A DNA stretch of 23,957 bases from assembly GCA_043777755.1 (NCBI GenBank), contig JAYWHK010000194.1:1-23957 (forward strand). Reading direction: 5' to 3'. A program made the translations under genes and the position numbers. Positions 1 to 6,689 of the stretch are shown one piece after another. Below the pieces are notes generated by a model, which worked only from the letters and a program-made list of their open reading frames with translations, did not search any database and was not told the origin of the DNA. Source of the DNA: CANHEE01 sp043777755 (GTDB lineage Bacteria; Bacteroidota; Bacteroidia; Chitinophagales; Saprospiraceae). The number at the start of each line of letters is the position of its first letter. Positions within the stretch are counted from its first letter, which is position 1.

Positions 1-96
1 CTTCCATATCCAGAGGAGATTAAATACCTAATGTTGAGTTTGAATAACAAAGATAAAGATTTTTGGGAAATATCAGCAACAAATTTGCTACACTAA
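1..96 (+). CDS. C-terminal tail of an unidentified protein (5' truncated)
   Basis: Frame 1 is open from the window edge to a TAA at 94-96, giving 31 residues that end in DKDFWEISATNLLH. The composition (charged and aromatic, no low-complexity A/T runs) looks like real protein and contrasts with the very AT-rich spacer that follows. It reads in the same direction as nusB, 120 bp downstream. The family cannot be recognised from so short a tail. The spacer at 97-216 shows no convincing promoter or terminator. Confidence 0.5.
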   Translation, partial: LPYPEEIKYLMLSLNNKDKDFWEISATNLLH

Positions 97-216
97 GAAA
101 TATTTTGATTTTTTTTTAAAATAAATATGAAAAAAGAAAAAATATTCGTTCCTTTGTGGTTGAATTATTCAAAAACTTAAAAATTACGCCCAAAAGCGAA
201 TTATAGACCTACTAAT

Positions 217-1152
217 ATGCTAAGCCGCAGAGTTGTTCGTATAAAGATCATGCAGCTCTTGTACGCCATGAACCGTGACGAAAGTCTTACTTCACAAGAG
301 GTGACCGCACGTTATCAGCAGTACGTACAAAAGACCTTTGAATTTTATCTTCTTAATCTTCAACAACTGATTGCAGTTGCTGAGTACGCCAATAAGGATG
401 CCGAAATCCGTAAGGCAAAATTACGTCCTCTGCCTGAGGATGAAATTTTTACACCCAAATTGGCTAAAAATCTTCTTCTGGAGTCTTTGTCTAACAACAA
501 AGGGCTTCGTGATTTGATTAAAAGGCATCAAATTGATACTCGTATTCCTGAGGATCATGTAAAACGGGCTTATACGGAGTTTGCAAAATCAGACGATTAT
601 CGTAAGTATCTTTTAAATAAAGATACAAATACTGAAGACCATTCCGAAGTATTGCTTTGTTTGTACCGTTTTTTGAGCAACAATGAGTCGTTCAATGAAG
701 ACATGGAAGATACTTATTTTTCATGGGAAGACGACAAATCGTTGATTACTGGTGCAATGAAAAAGACCATCAAGGCTTTGCCCGCAACAGAAAACTTCTA
801 CAAAGAATACGAAGCTGATCCTGAAGTAACAAAGGATTTTGGTGAAAATCTTTTAAAATTGACTGTTTTAAAAGAAAAAGATATTTTGAAAATCGTAGAA
901 CCGAATCTTCGCAACTGGGATGTTGATCGTATCGCAGTATTGGATTTGGTTATTATAAAGTTGGGTATTGCTGAGTTTTTGGAATTTGAAACAATTCCGA
1001 CAAAAGTAACACTTAATGAATATGTAGAAATTTCTAAAATGTTCAGTACTGACAAAAGTAAGGATTTTATCAATGGTATATTGGATAGAATTTTGAAAAA
1101 ATTAACCAAAGACGATTTGATTAAAAAGACTGGTCGTGGTTTAATGGAATAG
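217..1152 (+). CDS. nusB: Transcription antitermination factor NusB, long Bacteroidota form
   Basis: NusB binds boxA RNA together with ribosomal protein S10 and supports antitermination, mainly on rRNA operons. The C-terminal ~90 residues carry the NusB fold signature: VDRIAVLDLVIIKLGIAEF, then IPTKVTLNEYVEISK, then KDFINGILDRILKKL (residues ~240-290). The protein is 311 residues, about twice the length of E. coli NusB. The N-terminal ~200 residues are an extra helical region usual in Bacteroidota NusB proteins. The start MLSRRVVRIKIMQLLY matches the usual basic beginning of the family, so the ATG at 217 is preferred over the internal Met at residue 12. There is no Shine-Dalgarno sequence. 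The gene ends at a hairpin shared with convergent tyrS. Confidence 0.93.
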   Translation: MLSRRVVRIKIMQLLYAMNRDESLTSQEVTARYQQYVQKTFEFYLLNLQQLIAVAEYANKDAEIRKAKLRPLPEDEIFTPKLAKNLLLESLSNNKGLRDLIKRHQIDTRIPEDHVKRAYTEFAKSDDYRKYLLNKDTNTEDHSEVLLCLYRFLSNNESFNEDMEDTYFSWEDDKSLITGAMKKTIKALPATENFYKEYEADPEVTKDFGENLLKLTVLKEKDILKIVEPNLRNWDVDRIAVLDLVIIKLGIAEFLEFETIPTKVTLNEYVEISKMFSTDKSKDFINGILDRILKKLTKDDLIKKTGRGLME

Positions 1153-1164
1153 ATATACAAAATA

Positions 1165-1204
1165 AAAAAACTTCTAAAATCGTAATGATTTCAGAAGTTT
1201 TTTT
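1165..1204. terminator. Bidirectional intrinsic terminator between nusB and tyrS
   Basis: An inverted repeat (acttctaaaatc / gatttcagaagt, one non-Watson-Crick pair, 5 nt loop) is preceded by an A-run and followed by a T-run. It can therefore act as a Rho-independent terminator for nusB (+) and for the converging tyrS (-). It lies 13 bp after the nusB stop and 46 bp from the tyrS stop. Confidence 0.8.
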
Positions 1205-1249
1205 ATTTATTTTTAGTAATGTATTATTTATTTATTTACTTACGACTAC

Positions 1250-2518
1250 TTACACAAATTTTATCAATTGTCTTTTCTTTTTGCCATTGTCCACCAACAA
1301 ATATTTGCCAAAAAGCAAATGCGACTCATTGATAATCAAGGTTGTATCTGTTATTTTATCTTTATTGATACCGACAGCATTACTTTTCATTGCGGTACGA
1401 ACTTCCGTATTTGAAGGAAAAACACCTGTATGCGTATTCAATAAATCAATGATGTTCAAATCCTCAGACAATAAACTCTGCTGCAAAGAAATATAAGGAA
1501 TTTTCTCCAAATCGCTTTCTGTGATTTCCATAAATTGCTCTTTTTTAGCAAAAAGCAATGCTGAAATCTCCACAGCTTTGTCGAAATCTTCTTGAGAGTG
1601 TATTCTTACAGTCAATTCTTCTGCCAATATTTTTTTCAAACCTTGCGGATTTGTTGCATATTCTACCTCTAAGGCTTCTACTTCTTCCTTTGATTTTAAG
1701 GTAAAATAACGCAAGAATTTAGGCAAATCCTTATCGTCGCAATTCAACCAAAACTGATAAAAAGAATAAGGCGATGTCATTTTTCCATCTAACCAAATGT
1801 TTCCTTGCTCTGATTTTCCAAATTTTGTACCATCAGCTTTTGTCAAAAGTGGTGTTGTAATGGCATAAGCCTTTCCGCCAACATTCCTACGGATAAACTC
1901 CGTTCCCGACGTAATATTACCCCATTGATCCGAACCACCCATTTGCAAAATACAATTGTTTTGGTCGTACAAACATTGGAAATCGTAGCCTTGTAGAAGC
2001 TGGTAACTGAACTCTGTAAAACTCATGCCTTCGCCACCATCTTCACTATCCAAACGCTTTTTTACAGAATCTTTACTTTTCATGTAATTGACAGTCAGCG
2101 TTTTACCTACGTCACGCAAAAAATCCAAGACATTCATTTGCTTATAAAAATCAAGGTTATTAACCAACATAGCTTTGTTGTCACCTTCCGTGAAGTTGAT
2201 GAATTTCTCCATTTGCTTGACTTGAAAAGCCAAATTAGAATCCAACTCATCAGTCGTTTTTAACTCACGCTCTTTGTCTTTTCCAGAAGGATCGCCAATA
2301 CGCCCAGTTGCACCGCCCATCAACACAATTGGCTGATGACCAGCACGTTGAAACAAGGTCAAAAGCATAATTTGAACATAATTCCCAATCGTCATAGATG
2401 GTGCAGTTGGGTCAAAACCGATATAACCCGTCACTTTGCCTTTTTGTAATTCTTCTTCGATGCCTGGCATCATGTTGTGGAGCATACCTCTCCAACGTAA
2501 TTCTTCTATAAAATTCAT
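1250..2518 (-). CDS. tyrS: Tyrosine--tRNA ligase (class I, TyrS)
   Basis: The enzyme attaches tyrosine to tRNA-Tyr in the cytosol. Its 422 residues match the family length. The Rossmann catalytic core has GYIGFDPTAPS at the N-terminus, the GGATGRIGDPSGK stretch, the tyrosine/tRNA-site signature QMGGSDQWGN and the KMSKS-loop equivalent KFGKS (residues 232-236). An S4-like RNA-binding domain forms the last ~65 residues. The HIGH-motif position reads TIGN (residues 43-46). The second His to Asn is common in the family, but Thr at the first His is unusual. The start ATG is preceded by a short leader containing a 29-nt stem-loop and a -7-like box. The gene is convergent with nusB. Confidence 0.96.
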   Translation of the reverse strand: MNFIEELRWRGMLHNMMPGIEEELQKGKVTGYIGFDPTAPSMTIGNYVQIMLLTLFQRAGHQPIVLMGGATGRIGDPSGKDKERELKTTDELDSNLAFQVKQMEKFINFTEGDNKAMLVNNLDFYKQMNVLDFLRDVGKTLTVNYMKSKDSVKKRLDSEDGGEGMSFTEFSYQLLQGYDFQCLYDQNNCILQMGGSDQWGNITSGTEFIRRNVGGKAYAITTPLLTKADGTKFGKSEQGNIWLDGKMTSPYSFYQFWLNCDDKDLPKFLRYFTLKSKEEVEALEVEYATNPQGLKKILAEELTVRIHSQEDFDKAVEISALLFAKKEQFMEITESDLEKIPYISLQQSLLSEDLNIIDLLNTHTGVFPSNTEVRTAMKSNAVGINKDKITDTTLIINESHLLFGKYLLVDNGKKKRQLIKFV

Positions 2519-2546
2519 AAATTTATGTCTTTAAAACTAAAAAAAT

Positions 2547-2575
2547 GTAGCGTCTGCGACTAAAATCACCACTAC
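2547..2575. repeat. 29-bp GTAG-headed stem-loop, copy A (tyrS leader)
   Basis: The sequence begins GTAGCGTCTGCGACTAAAAT and ends CACCACTAC. It is a variant of the 29-bp unit at 2861-2889. Read as minus-strand RNA, the tyrS leader sense, it folds as a 6-bp outer stem (GUAGUG/CGCUAC) and a 5-bp inner stem (GUGAU/GUCGC with G-U wobbles) around UUUA. It lies 28 bp before the tyrS start codon, and the GTAG head resembles REP elements. Confidence 0.6.
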
Positions 2576-2582
2576 AGTGCTG

Positions 2583-2590
2583 CAAAGGTA
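2583..2590 (-). promoter_or_regulatory. Candidate Bacteroidota -7 box for tyrS
   Basis: On the minus strand the box reads TACCTTTG followed by CA, matching the Bacteroidota -7 consensus TAnnTTTG. It is about 65 bp upstream of the tyrS start, which gives a ~58 nt leader holding stem-loop copy A. No good -33 TTTG is visible in the AT-rich stretch upstream, so the call rests on the -7 box alone. Confidence 0.5.
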
Positions 2591-2678
2591 CGCTTTTTTA
2601 ACTTTTAAAAAAAATAGAATAAGGATTTCGATAATTTTTTTTATTTTTGCAAAAAAATTATTGATTATAAAGTTTTTC

Positions 2679-2841
2679 CGTAACTATTTACCACTTTTGC
2701 AATTTTTTACCACGGAGAAACGGAGAACACAGAGTGTGACAAAAAAATTAGCCAAAGGCTAATTTTTTTGCCTCCGTGACCTCCGTTTCTCCGTGGTAAA
2801 AATAAAAAATCTTCGATTTTTTTAGACTCTAAACAGTTACG
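2679..2841. repeat. ~160-bp palindromic element, copy 1 (upstream of the permease gene)
   Basis: The outer arms CGTAACTATTTA (from 2679) and TAAACAGTTACG (ending 2841) are near-complementary. They enclose a long hairpin with arms at about 2704-2753 and 2757-2804 around a 3-nt loop. Its arms start ACCACGGAGAAACGGAG and close on ATTAGCC/GGCTAAT. A mini-hairpin AAAATCTTCGATTTT follows. The left arm has diverged in the middle (2725-2739), so the long stem is imperfect here; the copy at 4220-4379 is perfect. With copies A and B of the 29-bp stem-loop, and a TACGTTTTTT/AAAAAACGTA hairpin at about 2839-2863, this element fills most of the 382 bp gene-free region 2519-2900. Confidence 0.85.
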
Positions 2842-2860
2842 TTTTTTCATAGCAAAAAAC

Positions 2861-2889
2861 GTAGCATCTGCGACCAAAGTCGCCGTTAC
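2861..2889. repeat. 29-bp GTAG-headed stem-loop, copy B (permease leader)
   Basis: The sequence begins GTAGCATCTGCGACC and ends AAAGTCGCCGTTAC. An inner perfect stem GCGAC/GTCGC encloses CAAA, and an outer stem GTAGC/GTTAC contains one G-U pair. It differs from copy A (2547-2575) by a few transitions and has the same length. It ends 11 bp before the start codon at 2901 and could affect translation initiation of the permease. Confidence 0.6.
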
Positions 2890-2900
2890 AAATAAAAACA

Positions 2901-4202
2901 ATGGACTTTTCATATTTTGTAGCTCGAAAGGTAGCTCTTTCTGGCAAAAAATCATTTTCGAGGTTAATTATTAGGATTGCAACAGTGGCTGTTGCAGTGA
3001 GCGTTGCCATCATGATCATTACGACTTCGGTGGTTCGAGGTTTTAAAAATCAAATTAGTGATAAAATTTTTGGACTTTGGGGACAAATTCACATCACTGA
3101 TGCTTCTATTACACAAGGCTACGAACCTGCGCCAATTGACTTGAACCAACCTTTTTATCCTTCCTTGGACACAGTTCGCAGCATCAAGTATTTAGTACCG
3201 AATAGCAACGTATTTAGCTCAAAATCAGACCCTTACGTTGAAAAAACAAGTAAAGGTGGCATCCATCACATACAAGCATTTGCAACAAAACCTGGCATCA
3301 TTAAAACAAAAACAGAGATTGAAGGCATCGTACTGAAAGGTGCTGGAAAAGATTTTAACTGGGAATTTATGAATCAATCGCTGGTCGCTGGTCGAGCCAT
3401 TACCTTTAATGATTCTACGCCTTCTAGAGATATTATTGTTTCTCAAATCACCGCTAATCGCTTGAAAATCAATGTTAATGACAAATTTGTTGTTCATTTT
3501 TTGAATAAAAACGAACAAGTAAAGCGTGCATTTACAGTTTGTGGTATTTATAAAACTGGTTTGGAAGAATACGATAAAAAAATTGCTTTTGCAGACCTTG
3601 CTATTATACAAGATTTGTTGGGTTGGAAGCGGAATCAAGTGGCTGGTTTTGAGGTTTTTGTAGAAGATTATGAAGACATTGAGCCAATGACAGAACATAT
3701 TTACAATGAAACGCTTTCTAATAACTTGTATGCACAGACGATTCGAGAAAAATTCCCAAGTATTTTTGAATGGTTGGATTTACAAGACATCAATGAAGTT
3801 GTGATTGTCGTTTTGATGGCAATTGTGGCGATTATCAATATGATTACCGCTTTATTGATTCTAATTTTGGAACGTACACAGATGATTGGTATTTTAAAAT
3901 CTTTGGGCTCGAGCAATTGGACAATTCGCAAAATATTTTTATTTCACGCTTCTTGGATTGTACTGGTTGGTTTGTTTTTTGGAAATCTGATAGGCATTGG
4001 TTTTTGTTTTTTACAAGAAAAATTTAAGTTCATCAAGCTCTCCGAAGCCGATTATTATCTTTCGTATGCACCCGTAGAATTGCATTTTCCAACAGTAATT
4101 GTGCTGAATTTATTGACACTTTTGGCAGTTATTTTGTTTTTGATTGTACCAACCTATTTGATAACAAGAATTTCGCCAGTGAAAGCAATTGGATTGAGGT
4201 AA
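2901..4202 (+). CDS. LolC/LolE-like ABC transporter permease (FtsX/MacB family)
   Basis: This is an inner-membrane permease of the lipoprotein-releasing type, expected to work with a LolD-like ATPase that is not encoded nearby. Topology is that of LolC/E. A cytoplasmic start (MDFSYFVARKVALSGKKS) is followed by TM1 at residues ~22-45, then a periplasmic domain of ~250 residues. Three C-terminal TM segments follow at ~298-325, ~349-372 and ~398-425. The cytoplasmic segment ERTQMIGILKSLGSSNWTIR, between TM2 and TM3, is the coupling region that contacts the ATPase. The 433 residues fit the family (~400-415). The gene stands alone between two copies of one palindromic element. LolC versus LolE, or another MacB-like role, cannot be settled from sequence. 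Confidence 0.85.
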   Translation: MDFSYFVARKVALSGKKSFSRLIIRIATVAVAVSVAIMIITTSVVRGFKNQISDKIFGLWGQIHITDASITQGYEPAPIDLNQPFYPSLDTVRSIKYLVPNSNVFSSKSDPYVEKTSKGGIHHIQAFATKPGIIKTKTEIEGIVLKGAGKDFNWEFMNQSLVAGRAITFNDSTPSRDIIVSQITANRLKINVNDKFVVHFLNKNEQVKRAFTVCGIYKTGLEEYDKKIAFADLAIIQDLLGWKRNQVAGFEVFVEDYEDIEPMTEHIYNETLSNNLYAQTIREKFPSIFEWLDLQDINEVVIVVLMAIVAIINMITALLILILERTQMIGILKSLGSSNWTIRKIFLFHASWIVLVGLFFGNLIGIGFCFLQEKFKFIKLSEADYYLSYAPVELHFPTVIVLNLLTLLAVILFLIVPTYLITRISPVKAIGLR

Positions 4203-4219
4203 TTAAATTATTTAAAATA

Positions 4220-4379
4220 CGTAACTATTTACCACTTTTGCATTTTTTCACCACGGAGAAACGGAGGTCACGGAGGCAAAAATTAGCCTTCGGCTAATTT
4301 TTGCCTCCGTGACCTCCGTTTCTCCGTGGTGAAAAATAAAAAAATCTTCGATTTTTTTGCGATGGTAAATAAGTTGCGA
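4220..4379. repeat. ~160-bp palindromic element, copy 2 (downstream of the permease gene)
   Basis: Outer arms CGTAACTATTTACCAC and the near-complement GGTAAATAAGTTGCG enclose a perfect 45-bp stem: left arm 4244-4288, loop TTC, right arm 4292-4336. The arms begin TTTTTCACCACGGAGAAACG. A mini-hairpin AAAAATCTTCGATTTTT follows at about 4341-4357. The first ~35 bp and the long arms match copy 1 at 2679-2841 in the same orientation. It begins 18 bp after the permease stop and may also terminate transcription. Confidence 0.9.
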
Positions 4380-4533
4380 AAATACGTAATTTACTGCTAA
4401 TCAATATTTTACATTGATACAAATTTTATTTTTTTGTTAAATTGTATTCCATTTTTTAATAAAAAATGATATTTTACGTTTTATTATAAAAAATTAAAAA
4501 ATCAAACCTTTATAAAATTCTAAATTTTTTTCA
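4380..4533. other. AT-rich spacer upstream of the META-domain gene
   Basis: This is the rest of the 331 bp gene-free region between the permease and META-protein genes. It is almost all A and T. It has one small perfect palindrome at 4450-4468 (CATTTTTT, AAT, AAAAAATG). No clear TAnnTTTG box was found, although the gene at 4534 must be transcribed from somewhere here or from read-through. Confidence 0.4.
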
Positions 4534-5283
4534 ATGAAAAAAAACACGCTACATTCTATTCTTTTTCTATTTTTAGGTCTTTGTGCTATTGCGTTACAAG
4601 CGCAACCCGCAAGCGAGCGACCTATACCCTATTTCACAGGCTTTGGAAACGAACCAGGTTGGAATATTGTGATGTATCAGGGGCAGGACCGTTCTTTTGA
4701 TGTAGAACTCGTGACCGACTATGGAGAAAAACGCCTTCGTGGTAAAATGAAAGAACAACGAATTGCTTTTGCTGATAGTTTTAGAGATGTCATTGTTGGT
4801 GATTTGTCGGACGGAAAAGAAAATATTCCTGTGGAAATTCAATTCGTAGAAGAAATGTCCATGGACGAAGGAGAACGTGAATTTACTTGTCGTGTGGCGA
4901 TAAAATTACCTGAACGAGAATTGACTGGTTATGGCGATATGGCAAAAGAATTGGCTATGAATTTAGATGGTCGCTACCAAGTGATTGCAATTGATGGCGT
5001 GCGCATTAAAAAGAAAAACAGTGTACAAATTGATGTTTTTCAAAGAAAAATCAGTGCAAAAATGGGTTGTAATACTATGAATGGATACTTTTTAGCAAGA
5101 AAAAATGAAAAAATACAACCTGTTAATTTTGCAATGACCCGCATGGCTTGTCCTGATATGAAGTTGGAAAAATTATTTAGCGCAGCGATGCAAAAAATAA
5201 AGGGTTTTCACAAAGACAAAAATTACGTTGTTTTTTTAGATGAAAAAAGTAATAAAGTAGTGGAATTGAGGAAGATAAATTGA
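4534..5283 (+). CDS. Secreted META-domain (HslJ-like) protein
   Basis: An N-terminal signal peptide (a long hydrophobic run ending ALQAQ, cleavage near residue 23) predicts export. Residues ~30-135 contain the GFGNEPGWNIVM block often found ahead of META domains in envelope proteins. Residues ~142-248 are a META/HslJ domain, with LDGRYQVIAIDG, the hallmark GCNTMNGYF (~178) and FAMTRMACPDM (~204). In E. coli, HslJ is linked to heat and novobiocin resistance; the biochemical role of META domains is not known. The LGLC inside the signal does not fit a lipobox, so a soluble periplasmic or outer-membrane-associated protein is more likely than a lipoprotein. It is monocistronic, between two repeat-rich regions. 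Confidence 0.85.
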   Translation: MKKNTLHSILFLFLGLCAIALQAQPASERPIPYFTGFGNEPGWNIVMYQGQDRSFDVELVTDYGEKRLRGKMKEQRIAFADSFRDVIVGDLSDGKENIPVEIQFVEEMSMDEGEREFTCRVAIKLPERELTGYGDMAKELAMNLDGRYQVIAIDGVRIKKKNSVQIDVFQRKISAKMGCNTMNGYFLARKNEKIQPVNFAMTRMACPDMKLEKLFSAAMQKIKGFHKDKNYVVFLDEKSNKVVELRKIN

Positions 5284-5314
5284 AATTTGACGTTCTATTT
5301 TGTTGTATTTTTCT

Positions 5315-5467
5315 ACGGAATTATCGGTTTAAAGACGTAAGTTCAATGTTAAGATTATCGCAACATCACAGCCAAACTCCTATCGTCGTGTGACAGCGAT
5401 GTAGGGTCAAGATTCATCTGGTTTTTGAAACAAATATACTTTACGTCTATTAAACCTATAATTCCGT
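5315..5467. repeat. Inverted-repeat module 1 of the 5284-5779 gene-free stretch
   Basis: Outer arms 5315-5340 (starts ACGGAATTATCGGTTTAAAG) and 5441-5467 (ends CCTATAATTCCGT) are complementary apart from one mismatch and one extra base. Inside lies a second broken stem: ATCGC..TCACA at 5357-5370 pairs with TGTGA..GCGAT at 5389-5400. The module starts 31 bp after the META-protein stop and could double as its terminator. No coding sequence is visible. Confidence 0.75.
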
Positions 5468-5469
5468 TT

Positions 5470-5530
5470 TTCTATGCCTATTCCACTCTCCAAGATCTTA
5501 AAACTATTGGAGAGTGGAATAGATATAGAA
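5470..5530. repeat. 24-bp-arm hairpin (module 2)
   Basis: Arms 5470-5493 and 5507-5530 pair over 24 bp with two mismatches around a 13-nt loop. The core TATTCCACTCTCCAA/TTGGAGAGTGGAATA is perfect. There is no T-tract, so it is not a classical terminator. It lies directly between modules 1 and 3. Confidence 0.75.
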
Positions 5531-5534
5531 AGTA

Positions 5535-5766
5535 ATGCGAATATTGGGTTAGGTAATCAATGACAATAGAAAATTGATGAAAATCTACTCTCTTTTTGTC
5601 ATTCAGAGTGCGAAGCACGTGGAATCTCGCCCGTAGGTTCGCCCGTAGTGTGGGATTTCTCCGCTAAAGCTACGAAATGACAAAACAGAGTAGATTTACG
5701 TTATCGCAGCTTTGTTATTAACAACATTTCTGATTAAAAATAGTGGTTTCAACCCAATATTCGCAT
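5535..5766. repeat. Nested inverted-repeat module 3 (GTCATTC/GAATCTC type)
   Basis: Perfect 16-bp outer arms ATGCGAATATTGGGTT (5535-5550) and AACCCAATATTCGCAT (5751-5766) enclose a second inverted repeat, 5581-5603 against 5676-5697 (AAATCTACTCT.../...AGAGTAGATTT). That repeat in turn encloses mini-hairpins: GTGCGAAGCAC, and a GCTAAAGC near 5664. A GCCCGTAG direct repeat is also present. The element ends 13 bp from the 3' end of the oxygenase gene. Modules 1-3 account for nearly the whole 496 bp gene-free region 5284-5779. Confidence 0.8.
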
Positions 5767-5779
5767 AAAATAATAAAAC

Positions 5780-6586
5780 TTAATTCTTATCTTGAAAATC
5801 TAATTTTTTAACACCCAGCTTAAACAACAAACCTTTGATGGTTACTTTTGCAGTTTCTTTTACTTTCGTCAAAGTGCGTTTGATAAAACTCTCGTCAGGT
5901 CGAGCGACAAAAGTAGAATCATAATATTCCATTCCTTCTTCCACCTGCGTGTAATAATAAGCATAAAACGACTTGCGTGTAACACCTTCTGGCAAAGACA
6001 TTTTACGGTAGCCATGTGGTGCATTTTTATCCGTATAAAAAACAACCGCACGGTTAAAATTAGGCAAAATCATTTTTTGGCAAGCGGTCATATCTTTATC
6101 CCAAAGCTCGAGTGCGCCGCCGTATTCATCTTTCCAATCACGGTTCAAATAAATCAACAAATTCAAACGACGCCAAGCGTTGAACTTCGTACTCATGTTA
6201 TAATCAATGTGAACGTCCACATAAGAGCCGTCACCACCTTGATGCACACCAGCACCTGTGTTGTCAGTCGTAACAAAAAGATCGTCTATGCCAGTGACTT
6301 TTTCCATAAATTGGCATAAATCACCCATAATTACATCTTTTACATCTTGAAAAACAGGATGAAAACGCTCGAAATGGTAGTCTTCTGATTTTTTTTCATT
6401 CAAACTTTTACGCTTCACATTTAGCGAACCCAATTGCGGAAAATTTTCAAACAACTGATTGGCTACGTCTTCTCGTAAAAAATTATCTATAATTACGTGC
6501 TTACACGGATTTCCATTTTCATAAACCTCGTGTAATTGTTGAATCGCCTCTGGATTCAAATACTTTTCATTAATGATATGTTTCAT
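5780..6586 (-). CDS. 2-oxoglutarate/Fe(II)-dependent oxygenase (prolyl 4-hydroxylase-like)
   Basis: This is a predicted cytosolic non-heme iron dioxygenase of the P4H/PHD-like 2OG-FeII_Oxy class. The double-stranded beta-helix carries the metal triad H126-x-D128 (VDVHIDYNMS) and H191 (NAPHGYRKMS). R204 (GVTRKSFYAYY) is the expected 2-oxoglutarate carboxylate anchor. The RLNLLIYLNRDW and GGALELWDKD strands are typical of the family. The length of 268 residues is normal. There is no signal peptide. The C-terminal ~40 residues are lysine-rich, TLTKVKETAKVTIKGLLF. The substrate is unknown. Homologues often act on proteins or occur in cell-surface glycan or nucleotide-sugar clusters, but nothing nearby decides this. 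A 103 bp REP-like cluster separates it from the upstream same-strand lipoprotein gene. Confidence 0.88.
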   Translation of the reverse strand: MKHIINEKYLNPEAIQQLHEVYENGNPCKHVIIDNFLREDVANQLFENFPQLGSLNVKRKSLNEKKSEDYHFERFHPVFQDVKDVIMGDLCQFMEKVTGIDDLFVTTDNTGAGVHQGGDGSYVDVHIDYNMSTKFNAWRRLNLLIYLNRDWKDEYGGALELWDKDMTACQKMILPNFNRAVVFYTDKNAPHGYRKMSLPEGVTRKSFYAYYYTQVEEGMEYYDSTFVARPDESFIKRTLTKVKETAKVTIKGLLFKLGVKKLDFQDKN

Positions 6587-6589
6587 TCT

Positions 6590-6687
6590 GGAGAACGGGA
6601 TTTATCCCGTTTTTTATTAAAAAATAAAAATTTTAGGTTCGGGATAAACTCGAACATTTCTTTGTTCGGGATAAAATCCCGAACTCC
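6590..6687. repeat. GGAG-headed REP/BIME-like hairpin cluster
   Basis: GGAG (6590-6593) is followed by hairpin AACGGGAT-TT-ATCCCGTT (6594-6611). At the far end, hairpin GTTCGGGAT-AAA-ATCCCGAAC (6664-6684) runs into CTCC (6684-6687), the inverse of GGAG. A third, degenerate hairpin GTTCGGGATAAACTCGAAC lies between them (6637-6655). A GGAG/GTAG tetranucleotide plus hairpin, with an inverted partner, is the known architecture of REP pairs (BIMEs). The cluster fills the whole gap between two minus-strand genes, beginning 3 bp before the oxygenase start codon. Confidence 0.75.
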
Positions 6688-6689
6688 AA

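Noticed and set aside
2519..2590. T-box or other amino-acid riboswitch before tyrS
   Set aside because: The leader is only about 58 nt with one small stem-loop; there is no T-box sequence or antiterminator pair, and T-boxes are not typical of Bacteroidota.
2901..4379. Composite transposon carrying the permease gene
   Set aside because: The flanking elements have no transposase, and no target-site duplication can be recognised; only the repeat pair itself is reported.
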